Source: a virus
IMG/VR virus record: IMGVR_UViG_3300046011_007459
Span: 1-33,883 of that record
Reading direction: 5' to 3' (one strand)
DNA length: 33,883 bases
Positions 6,296-11,775 of this stretch are shown in pieces; the first letter of the stretch is position 1, and each line of letters starts with the position of its first letter. The translations under genes were made by a program, and so were the position numbers. The notes below the pieces were generated by a model, which was given only the letters and a program-made list of their open reading frames with translations, did not search any database and had not been told where the DNA came from.

Positions 6296-7464
6296 GCACC
6301 CGACGCCACAAGCTTGAGCAGGGCATTGCGGTACGCCATGAAAAGGGTTGCCGCACCTACGGCGGTGGGCGTTGCAATTGCTCACCGAGCTACCAGGCGC
6401 GGGCGTGGTCTAATGCTGCCGGCAAGGAAGTGCGCCGCAGCTTCAAGACCAAGGCCGAGGCGAAGGCGTGGCGGGCACGCGCCATGGCGGGACACGTCGA
6501 CAAGCTAGCCGGTGCCACGAGCTCCCCGGTGCTTGGCGTGCTGGCCGATTGGGTCTTTGACGAGGCCGAGGCCGGCCGCCTGCTTAACCGCTCAGGCGAC
6601 GCCTTCAAGCCGAGCGTCATTCGGTCGTACCGCTCTACCTACTCGGTGCATATCGGCCCCGCCATTGGCAAGCGCCGCGTGGGCAGCGTGCGCCGCCGTG
6701 ACGTGCAGGCGGTCGTATCGGATATGACCGCGCAGGGACTAAGCCCGAGCACGGTGCGAAACGCGCTGCTGCCACTTCGCCTTATCTACCGCGTGGCAAT
6801 CCGCGACGAGCTCGGGGCCGCCACCTCACCCATTGAGGGCGTTGAGCTTCCCGCCGTGCGCGGAAAGCGCGAGCGCATCGCAAGTCCGGTTGAGGCCGCG
6901 TCGCTCATTGACGTGTGCGACGACTTTGACCGTGCCATATGGGCCACGGCGTTTTACGGCGGGCTCAGGCGCGGTGAGCTCATGGCGCTAGAGGTCGCAA
7001 ACGTCGACTTTGACCAGGGCGTGATTCGGGTCATGCAGTCATACGACCCCGGCAGCCGCAAGATGACCGCGCCAAAGAGCCGCGCCGGGATTCGCACGGT
7101 GCCCATGGTCAAGGTGCTCAGGCGCGAGCTTGCCGCTCACCTGATGCGCCGCGGCCAGCGCGGGGCGCTTATGTTCGCCCGGCCCGACGGCCGCCCCTTC
7201 TCGCCCGAGGCTACGTACAAGCGGTCGCGCAAGCGGTGGGACAACGCCAAGCTCGCGCACATCACAATGCACGAGTGCCGCCATTCTTTCGCAAGCATGA
7301 TGATTGCGGCCGGCGTCAACGCAAAGACACTTCAAGAAATCGGCGGGTGGTCGTCGATCGCCATTGTGTTTGACCGCTACGGCCACCTGATGCCTGGCGC
7401 ACGCGAGGAAGCTGCCGGGTTGCTTGAGGCATACCTAGACCGAGAAACGGCGGGCCGCGTGTAG
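6292..7464 (+). CDS. int: Tyrosine-type site-specific integrase
   Basis: A 390-residue protein from TTG 6292, which overlaps the previous stop as TTGA; a weak start would keep expression low. Residues 10-72 form the arm-type DNA-binding region with an AP2-like YQARAWSNAAGKEVRRSFKTKAEA motif and a small Cys cluster (C20, C28, C30). A SAM-like core-binding domain spans about 80-185. The catalytic domain shows Arg226 (FYGGLRRGEL), Lys262, His327 and Arg330 (MHECRHSFAS), Trp353 (GGWSS) in the His/Trp position and the nucleophile Tyr363 (FDRYGH). It integrates the phage at the tRNA-Ser site whose copy lies just downstream at 7523-7584. Confidence 0.95.
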   Translation: MSTRRHKLEQGIAVRHEKGCRTYGGGRCNCSPSYQARAWSNAAGKEVRRSFKTKAEAKAWRARAMAGHVDKLAGATSSPVLGVLADWVFDEAEAGRLLNRSGDAFKPSVIRSYRSTYSVHIGPAIGKRRVGSVRRRDVQAVVSDMTAQGLSPSTVRNALLPLRLIYRVAIRDELGAATSPIEGVELPAVRGKRERIASPVEAASLIDVCDDFDRAIWATAFYGGLRRGELMALEVANVDFDQGVIRVMQSYDPGSRKMTAPKSRAGIRTVPMVKVLRRELAAHLMRRGQRGALMFARPDGRPFSPEATYKRSRKRWDNAKLAHITMHECRHSFASMMIAAGVNAKTLQEIGGWSSIAIVFDRYGHLMPGAREEAAGLLEAYLDRETAGRV

Positions 7465-7465
7465 C

Positions 7466-7488
7466 ACTCGCGCACCGACCCGCTCACG
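7466..7488 (+). repeat. Putative integrase arm-type sites, left pair
   Basis: Two adjacent copies of one motif: ACTCGCGCACC at 7466-7476 and ACCCGCTCACG at 7478-7488. They match the exact tandem copies ACTCGCTCACG at 7699-7720 with one to three mismatches. The pair lies between the integrase stop and the attP core. Paired repeats on both sides of a core are the usual layout of arm-type integrase sites. Confidence 0.5.
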
Positions 7489-7522
7489 AGAAAGAAAACC
7501 CCTGCAATGAGCCAATACATTC

Positions 7523-7584
7523 GTGGTCTTGAAAACCACTGTGCCGAGCAATCGGCACCGGGGGTTCGAATCCCCCCCCCTCCG
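7523..7584 (+). other. attP: attP core: 3' half of tRNA-Ser(UGA)
   Basis: This is the 3' part of a tRNA gene with no 5' half. Visible are the anticodon arm GTGGT-CTTGAAA-ACCAC (7523-7539, anticodon TGA at 7530-7532), a long variable arm GTGCCGA-GCAA-TCGGCAC (7541-7558) typical of serine tRNAs, a T arm GGGGG-TTCGAAT-CCCCC (7560-7576), and the acceptor 3' strand CCCCTCC plus discriminator G (7577-7584). No D arm or 5' acceptor strand precedes it. Temperate phages commonly carry the 3' end of a tRNA gene so that integration rebuilds it. Its position 58 bases after the integrase stop supports this. The exact crossover point cannot be seen. Confidence 0.87.
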
Positions 7585-7639
7585 CTTAACCATGGGAAAT
7601 CCCGCATAGGCAAAAGGGATGCCGGTCACGGTGTAGAAA

Positions 7640-7690
7640 GTGACCCGGTAATGCCTCATCCGGTACAGTCATGCCAAGTCACGCCAAGTC
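7640..7690 (+). promoter_or_regulatory. Possible promoter and 10-bp tandem repeat upstream of the Rpf-like gene
   Basis: A GTGACC box (7640-7645) lies 18 bp from a TACAGT box (7664-7669), a partial sigma-70-like match pointing at the Rpf-like gene. Just downstream, ATGCCAAGTC and ACGCCAAGTC repeat in tandem (7671-7690). The repeats could be Xis or regulator sites. Support is inspection only. Confidence 0.35.
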
Positions 7691-7698
7691 GGTGCTTC

Positions 7699-7720
7699 AC
7701 TCGCTCACGACTCGCTCACG
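7699..7720 (+). repeat. Putative integrase arm-type sites, right pair
   Basis: ACTCGCTCACG is repeated exactly in tandem (7699-7709 and 7710-7720). Near matches occur on the other side of the attP core at 7466-7488. The four copies, two on each side, suggest P and P' arm sites for the integrase. Confidence 0.55.
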
Positions 7721-7728
7721 CATGCCGT

Positions 7729-8154
7729 GTGACTGTGATTCTTGGTGCGGTTGGTAGTGTTGCGGTTGTGGCGAATCCCGCGATTTCAGCGCCATGCGCA
7801 AAGCATGTGGGCGCAGCCAAGGTGGAGTGCGTAAAGGCCAAGCACGAGCGCGACGCTCGGGCCAAGCTGGCCTGGCCGCCGCGCCCGACCTCCGCCGAAA
7901 TCCGCTCCCGCGTGGGTACGTTCAATTGGGAGAAGGCCCGGCGCGTCGCCATGTGTGAAACGGGCATGCGCCTTGATTGGTACCCGGCTGGCCGCTTTCG
8001 CGGCCCGCTTGGCATGTACGTCACAACACAGGACTACGGCAAGCGCGTGACCGGATATTGGTCGCCAACGACGTGGCCCGAGCACGTTGCGATTGCCGTC
8101 GCTGCGCACCCGATAACGGGCGGGTGGTCGGGGTGGGGCTGCGGTGGTGCGTGA
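7729..8154 (+). CDS. Secreted Rpf/transglycosylase-like protein
   Basis: A 141-residue protein; GTG 7729 gives a hydrophobic N-terminus ending in NPAISA-P, a plausible short signal peptide (about residues 1-21). The C-terminal domain (about 66-138) has FNWEKARRVAMCETGMRLDW, with Glu77 in the place of the catalytic Glu of resuscitation-promoting-factor and lysozyme-like domains, and ends in GGWSGWGC, the C-terminal motif of such domains in actinobacteria. Cys76 and Cys138 may pair. It would act on host peptidoglycan outside the membrane. It lies next to attP, as lysogenic-conversion genes often do, and away from the lysis genes. A late lysis role is possible but less likely. Confidence 0.6.
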   Translation: MTVILGAVGSVAVVANPAISAPCAKHVGAAKVECVKAKHERDARAKLAWPPRPTSAEIRSRVGTFNWEKARRVAMCETGMRLDWYPAGRFRGPLGMYVTTQDYGKRVTGYWSPTTWPEHVAIAVAAHPITGGWSGWGCGGA

Positions 8155-8510
8155 TGCGCGGCATTGAGCGCCCATGTGCGGTGTGCGGTGTGCTTTTTAC
8201 ACACGGCAACCCTGCTTACAAGACGTGTGGAAGCCCGCGGTGCATGAACGCCAACCGTCGCAAGCGGTACGCCGAAAGCTCGCGCCGGCAGACTGAGCGT
8301 GCGCGTGAGGTCGCCAGGTGGACGCGGCCCACTCCCCCGCGCCCCGGCGAATTCATTGCCGACACCCACACCCGCCGCAAGATTGTGACGGCATGGGTTT
8401 CGGGCCACCGGCTTGAGGGGTGGGACCGCTTCACCCACACGGCCGTTCGGGCAGGCGTGAGCGTGGCAACGGTTATCTCGGTGCTGCGCTCAAGCGGGGC
8501 AGCGGCGTGA
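8154..8510 (+). CDS. Zinc-finger/HTH small DNA-binding protein
   Basis: A 118-residue protein whose ATG overlaps the previous stop. The N-terminus has CAVCGVLFTHGN...KTCGSPRC (about residues 8-30), a four-Cys zinc knuckle. A basic linker (RRKRYAESSRRQTERAR) follows. The C-terminal half ends in FTHTAVRAGVSVATVISVLRS, an HTH-like element. It probably binds DNA; the target is unknown. The next micro-ORF starts within its stop (TGATG). Confidence 0.6.
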   Translation: MRGIERPCAVCGVLFTHGNPAYKTCGSPRCMNANRRKRYAESSRRQTERAREVARWTRPTPPRPGEFIADTHTRRKIVTAWVSGHRLEGWDRFTHTAVRAGVSVATVISVLRSSGAAA

Positions 8511-8584
8511 TGTGGGCATGGCTTGTCGCCGCTGCCGTCGTGCTCGTGCTCGTGCTGCGCGAGGTTGGGCGGTCGCGGTGGTGA
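8510..8584 (+). CDS. 24-residue single-pass membrane peptide
   Basis: A 24-residue ORF that starts on the last base of the previous stop and ends overlapping the next start (GTGA). The sequence is a Val/Leu/Ala-rich transmembrane run (WAWLVAAAVVLVLVL) followed by a basic tail (REVGRSRW). Perfect start-stop coupling on both sides argues that it is translated. No homology could be recognised. It is too short for ordinary gene callers. Confidence 0.45.
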   Translation: MWAWLVAAAVVLVLVLREVGRSRW

Positions 8585-8667
8585 GCGCCTACGACCTTGG
8601 CGGAATTCTTTACGGCGTCGCCTTTGCGTGCGTGCTGCTTTGGCTCGTTTGGCGGTCGCTGTCGTGA
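8581..8667 (+). CDS. 28-residue single-pass membrane peptide
   Basis: A 28-residue ORF from GTG 8581, coupled by GTGA overlaps to the 24-residue peptide before it and the nuclease after it. It has a polar N-terminus (SAYDLGG) and one hydrophobic helix (ILYGVAFACVLLWLVW) with a short RSLS tail. Together with the preceding peptide it forms a pair of opposite-flavour membrane peptides. The function is unknown. Confidence 0.45.
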   Translation: MSAYDLGGILYGVAFACVLLWLVWRSLS

Positions 8668-8975
8668 CCGAACGTGAGTGGCAAAGCGAGGTCGTCAAGG
8701 CCGCCCGCCTGCTCGGGTGGACGACCTACCACACCCACGACAGCCGGCGTAGCGAACCAGGGTGGCCCGACCTTGCCCTAGTGCGTGACCGGCTCGTTAT
8801 GGCCGAGCTCAAGACCGACACCGGGCGTCTATCCGAGGCGCAAGAGCGGTGGCTTGACCTTCTCACCGATGCGGGGATTGAAACCCATGTGTGGCGTCCC
8901 CGTGACATTGACGACGTGCTTGCGGTGCTTGGTCGCCGCCGCACGCCGCCCCCACCTAGCGAGGTAGCAGCATGA
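8664..8975 (+). CDS. VRR-NUC domain nuclease
   Basis: A 103-residue single-domain protein from GTG 8664, overlapping the upstream micro-ORF by GTGA. Residues 3-90 match the VRR-NUC (PD-(D/E)XK-type) fold: EREWQSEVVKAARLLGW, PGWPDLALV with Asp36, then VMAELKTDTGRL with Glu48 and Lys50, QERWLDLL and VWRPRD. Phage stand-alone VRR-NUC proteins are thought to cut branched DNA such as Holliday junctions. It lies ahead of the replication genes and would help resolve replicating DNA. It overlaps the next gene by ATGA. Confidence 0.85.
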   Translation: MTEREWQSEVVKAARLLGWTTYHTHDSRRSEPGWPDLALVRDRLVMAELKTDTGRLSEAQERWLDLLTDAGIETHVWRPRDIDDVLAVLGRRRTPPPPSEVAA

Positions 8976-9349
8976 CAACCGAGGAATACGCGGCCCTTGT
9001 GCGCCGCACAGTGAAAGACGCGGCCGACGCCCGTGCCTTTTACGCCGATGACCACCAGCTTGCCGATGCGTACCGCTCACTCGGCGAGGACTCGGCCAAG
9101 CGGTGCCTTGGCGTTGGCAAGACGCTGTATGAAGTCGACGCCGGCACGCAGCTTTTTGAGCAGCGCGACGTGAGCCAGGCAATCATTGAGTGCCGGCAGG
9201 AAGCCCTTGACGTCCCCGCCTACCTCACGCAAATCGGGTGGCACTTCGACGTCGACGCTGACCCCGACATTCGGGAGGGCATTGACCTTGCCGCCCGCAT
9301 GCTCGTGGTGCTTGACCGCATCTCAGCGCGGGTGAAGTCCGATGCCTAA
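8972..9349 (+). CDS. Hypothetical helical protein
   Basis: A 125-residue acidic, mostly helical protein starting within the nuclease stop (ATGA). It has no Cys motif of the Zn type and no recognisable catalytic residues. A C-terminal segment (IREGIDLAARMLVVLDRISARVK) is amphipathic. It lies in the replication operon and overlaps the next gene by 8 bp. I do not recognise the family. Confidence 0.6.
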   Translation: MTTEEYAALVRRTVKDAADARAFYADDHQLADAYRSLGEDSAKRCLGVGKTLYEVDAGTQLFEQRDVSQAIIECRQEALDVPAYLTQIGWHFDVDADPDIREGIDLAARMLVVLDRISARVKSDA

Positions 9350-9542
9350 CACCGACGACGTGCGTGCGCTGGTTAACGAGGCGCAGGCCAACGGGATTCG
9401 GGAGGGCAACCTTCGGGGCGTGGTCGCGGCCCTTTGCCAGGCAACCCTTACGCTTGCCGACGAGGTTGACCGCTTGAGCTCAGGCGGCGTGTTTGTTCCC
9501 GACGACTTCCCGCTTGCCGAGCCCACCGCGGGGGCCGAGTAA
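9342..9542 (+). CDS. Hypothetical small protein
   Basis: A 66-residue protein with a helical N-terminal half (DVRALVNEAQANGIREG, then VVAALCQATLTLADEVDRL) and a Pro-rich acidic tail. The ATG lies 8 bases before the upstream stop, and its own stop overlaps the next ATG by one base. It is part of the coupled replication operon. The function is unknown. Confidence 0.55.
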   Translation: MPNTDDVRALVNEAQANGIREGNLRGVVAALCQATLTLADEVDRLSSGGVFVPDDFPLAEPTAGAE

Positions 9543-9907
9543 TGGCCGAGTGGGCACGCATTGACGTGAATTTCCTACGTCACCCGCAGGTATCGCGGCT
9601 GTCAACGGCCGGCCAGGTCGGCTACCTCGCAATGATTCTTTACGCCCAAGAGCACGAGACTGACGGGCACATTCCGCGCTCATGCCTCAAGTGGTGCGAC
9701 GTGAGCCCCAAGCTCGCGGCAGCGATGGAATCCGCGGGGCTTGTGACCAAGACCGCCGACGGCTGGCACATCACGGGTTTTCTCAATTACCAGCGAAGCC
9801 GCGAGGAAATGTCCGAGGCGCGCAAGGCCGCGTCAGACAAGGCAAGCCGCGCCGCTCGGGCTCGGTGGGATAAACCCGCCCGCCCTTCACTTGAGGCGGT
9901 GAATTAA
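9542..9907 (+). CDS. Replication-initiator-like winged-helix protein
   Basis: A 121-residue protein. It matches the N-terminal winged-helix domain common in actinophage and Gram-positive phage replication proteins: WARIDVNFLRHPQVSRLS, GYLAMILYAQEHETDGHIP, a CDVSPKLAAAMESAGL helix and the ITGFLNYQRSREEM element, then a basic ARKAASDKASRAARARW helix. Such proteins usually carry a longer low-complexity tail; here the frame stops at VN, and a repetitive ATGC-rich tract follows out of frame (9910-10004). It probably binds the origin and recruits the helicase. Confidence 0.7.
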   Translation: MAEWARIDVNFLRHPQVSRLSTAGQVGYLAMILYAQEHETDGHIPRSCLKWCDVSPKLAAAMESAGLVTKTADGWHITGFLNYQRSREEMSEARKAASDKASRAARARWDKPARPSLEAVN

Positions 9908-9909
9908 GC

Positions 9910-10004
9910 ATGCCCCATGCAATGCACCGAGCAATGCTCCAAGCATGCGCCAAGCATGGTGAACACCGATGCTTGAGCTATGCAACAGGACAGTACAGGA
10001 CACT
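9910..10004 (+). repeat. Iteron-like ATGC tract, candidate replication origin
   Basis: ATGC recurs at 9910, 9917, 9922, 9934, 9945, 9969 and 9980, with ATGG at 9956, mostly 11-13 bp apart and so on one face of the helix. Two tandem 10-mers follow, ACAGGACAGT and ACAGGACACT (9985-10004). The tract sits directly after the initiator-like gene, where phage origins often lie. It could also be a decayed repetitive tail of that gene. The rest of the 165-bp gap to 10073 includes a run of seven G and the ribosome-binding site of the next gene. Confidence 0.4.
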
Positions 10005-10072
10005 ACGTATAGGGGGGGAGCGCAAAGCCCTACCTATTCCCGTGGTGTGTGTGAGTGTGGAAAGGGGCTTCG

Positions 10073-10483
10073 TTGAGCGCAATACGTGACGAGGCTGCCG
10101 AGCAATTGGCACGCCTTCGGGTGCTTTGGCCGGTTCTAAATCAGCGCCCCGAGCACACACAAGAGATAGTCAAAGCGGTCATTCGGCACGAGCACAAGCT
10201 TGCCGTTGACGACGTCGTTGCCGGCTTTTCCAATGCAATTGAAAACGCGCCGACAAACGGTTGGCCGCCTGGCCCGCACGAGGTACTTGACTCAATCTTG
10301 AAGGCCGCGCAGACGCGCAAGGCCGCAGGCCACGGCACACACTCACGGCGGGATTTCGGCGGGCTCACCTTCGCAGAGTGGTGGCACACGCTTCCGGCTG
10401 ATGAGAAGCCTAAGCACGACGCCCTGTACCGGCTGATGCACCGCGAGCCCGAGGACGTCATTGAGTGGGAGGACGCCGCCTAA
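10073..10483 (+). CDS. Hypothetical replication-module protein (helicase-loader-like position)
   Basis: A 136-residue protein. TTG 10073 is favoured because an AAAGGGG lies 5 bases upstream; a GTG at 10055 lacks one. The N-terminal two thirds are helical (DEAAEQLARLRVLWPVLNQ, IVKAVIRHEHKLAVDDVVAGF), and a WPPGPHEVLDSIL segment and a GGLTFAEWWHTLP motif follow. Genes of this size after the initiator often encode helicase loaders or accessory proteins, but no AAA+ motif is present. The assignment to the replication module is by position. Confidence 0.55.
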   Translation: MSAIRDEAAEQLARLRVLWPVLNQRPEHTQEIVKAVIRHEHKLAVDDVVAGFSNAIENAPTNGWPPGPHEVLDSILKAAQTRKAAGHGTHSRRDFGGLTFAEWWHTLPADEKPKHDALYRLMHREPEDVIEWEDAA

Positions 10484-10932
10484 TGGCCAAGTCAAAGCTC
10501 ACACCGCAGCTGACAAAGCAATTTGCCGAGGCAATTTCCAAGGGCTACACCTACAACCAGGCGTGCGACCTGTTGCACATCGGGAACGCCACCTTCCACG
10601 AGTGGGTTGCCCGCGGTGAAGGCACCCACGAGCGGCCGCAGACGCAGGCGCATGCCGACTTTGCCGAGGCCGTAAAAGAGGCCAAGGCTAAGCGCGAAAA
10701 CCGCTGGCAGGGCGTCATTGAGGAAGCCGCCATTGGCGGCACTTGGCAGGCAGCGGCGTGGCTGCTTGAGCGCACGAACCGCAAGGACTTCGGCCGGCAT
10801 GAGTCGGTGGAAATGACGGGCAAGGACGGCGGCCCGGTGGAGCAGCGCATTACCGGCGACAAGCAGCGCGAGCAGGTCACCGCGCTCATTGACGAGCTCG
10901 CCGCGAGGCGGGCAGGAAAGGAAGCGGCATGA
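10483..10932 (+). CDS. terS: Terminase small subunit
   Basis: A 149-residue protein with a GGGAGGA about 10 bases upstream. The N-terminus is an HTH (LTPQLTKQFAEAISKGYTYNQACDLLHI, then NATFHEWVARGEG), followed by FAEAVKEAKAKRENRWQGVIEEAAIGGTWQAAAWLLERTNRKDFGRH, which is the oligomerisation core pattern of phage small terminases. A basic and Ala-rich C-terminus ends in KEAA. It recognises the packaging site and loads the large subunit encoded at 11772. It overlaps the next micro-ORF by ATGA. Confidence 0.85.
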   Translation: MAKSKLTPQLTKQFAEAISKGYTYNQACDLLHIGNATFHEWVARGEGTHERPQTQAHADFAEAVKEAKAKRENRWQGVIEEAAIGGTWQAAAWLLERTNRKDFGRHESVEMTGKDGGPVEQRITGDKQREQVTALIDELAARRAGKEAA

Positions 10933-11018
10933 ACCAGCGTGCCTTTGACTTTGCATGGGGGCTGCTCACGGGCGTGAGCCTCATTCTCTTGGGCTTTGCC
11001 TTTGGTGCCGCGTGGTGA
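10929..11018 (+). CDS. 29-residue single-pass membrane peptide
   Basis: A 29-residue ORF overlapping terS by ATGA and the next gene by GTGA, with AGGAAAGGAAG just upstream. After a polar start (NQRAFDFAWG) it is one hydrophobic helix (LLTGVSLILLGFAFGAAW). It is the third micromembrane peptide of this operon after 8510 and 8581. Function unknown. Confidence 0.45.
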   Translation: MNQRAFDFAWGLLTGVSLILLGFAFGAAW

Positions 11019-11140
11019 GCGAACGCGATGTTAAGGACTGCCCGCGCTGCGGCTGGACCGCTCCCACGGGTGACCGCTGCGGGGCGTGTGGGTGGGATGT
11101 AGACGACGAGTGCCACGAGGCCAAGCACGGCCGGGATTAG
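11015..11140 (+). CDS. 41-residue zinc-ribbon protein
   Basis: A 41-residue protein from GTG 11015, coupled by GTGA. CPRCGW and CGACGW knuckles at about residues 9-14 and 22-27 form a rubredoxin-like zinc ribbon, followed by a His/Asp-rich tail (DDECHEAKHGRD). Similar knuckles recur in the genes at 5330 and 17601. It lies directly before ssb. The function is unknown. Confidence 0.65.
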   Translation: MSERDVKDCPRCGWTAPTGDRCGACGWDVDDECHEAKHGRD

Positions 11141-11149
11141 GGGGAACGC

Positions 11150-11536
11150 ATGCAGGACGTAAATACCATTACGCTCGTGGGCCGCATGACCAGGCCACCC
11201 GAGCGCCGGGGCCAGGTGCTTGCTATGCGCCTTGCCTTCACCGCGTCGCGCAAGGTCAATGACGCTTGGGAGGATGTGCCGCAGTACGTTGATGCCGTGT
11301 GCTTTGGCCGCACCGCTGACGCCCTTGAGTCGTTGCTTGACAAGGGCACGCAAGTGGTCGTGCAGGGCCGTCTTGCATGGCGCGAGTGGGAAGCCGGCGA
11401 CGGCTCAAAGCGCCAGGCGCACGAGATTGCATGTGAGCGCGTGCAGCTTGTCGGTGGCCGCAAGGCTGACGGTGCGGCACCTGTCGCACCCTCACCCGCG
11501 CCGGCCGTCGATGACCACTCGGACATTCCCTTTTAA
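11150..11536 (+). CDS. ssb: Single-stranded DNA-binding protein
   Basis: A 128-residue OB-fold SSB. ATG 11150 follows AGGGGGA. Visible motifs are NTITLVGRMTRPPE, LAFTASRK, YVDAVCFGRTADAL, KGTQVVVQGRLAWREWE and HEIACERVQLVG. A Pro/Ala-rich linker ends in DDHSDIPF, the acidic tip that docks partner proteins. It coats single-stranded DNA in phage replication and could support RecT-nuclease recombination. Unusually, it sits between the genes for the two terminase subunits. Its stop overlaps the next ATG by one base. Confidence 0.92.
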   Translation: MQDVNTITLVGRMTRPPERRGQVLAMRLAFTASRKVNDAWEDVPQYVDAVCFGRTADALESLLDKGTQVVVQGRLAWREWEAGDGSKRQAHEIACERVQLVGGRKADGAAPVAPSPAPAVDDHSDIPF

Positions 11537-11775
11537 TGGGCACCATTCCGATTGACACCCCGCCCGAGCCGCCGCTTGTCGCGCTTGGCATCGCGCTTCG
11601 GCAGGCGTTCCAAAGCGGGAGTGACGAGCGCATGCTTGACGTGCTGCTTGACCAGGGGCTTGCGGGCAAGGTGGCCGCGGCGCTCAACGAGGGCAACGAC
11701 CGCACGCTTACCTTTGCCGCGCCCTACATCGCTGACCTTGCGGTGCGCTTGGGGAGGATTGAGCAGCAGCGGTGA
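11536..11775 (+). CDS. Hypothetical small protein upstream of terL
   Basis: A 79-residue protein, start overlapping the ssb stop and stop overlapping the terL GTG (GTGA). After a Pro-rich N-terminus it is helical (LVALGIALRQAFQSGSDERML, LLDQGLAGKVAAALNEG, YIADLAVRLGRIEQQR). The position between ssb and terL would suit a packaging or replication accessory, but no family was recognised. Confidence 0.6.
   Translation: MGTIPIDTPPEPPLVALGIALRQAFQSGSDERMLDVLLDQGLAGKVAAALNEGNDRTLTFAAPYIADLAVRLGRIEQQR

Noticed and set aside
7500-7590. Complete functional tRNA-Ser gene
   Set aside because: Only the anticodon, variable and T arms and the 3' acceptor strand are present; no D arm or 5' acceptor strand precedes them.
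7377-7659. Leftward ORFs crossing the attP region
   Set aside because: They run through the tRNA sequence and the integrase end; their composition is that of antisense translation.
9910-10089. A 59-codon rightward ORF over the ATGC tract
   Set aside because: It has a repetitive His/Met/Ala start and a weak ribosome-binding site; it is more likely a decayed tail or origin.
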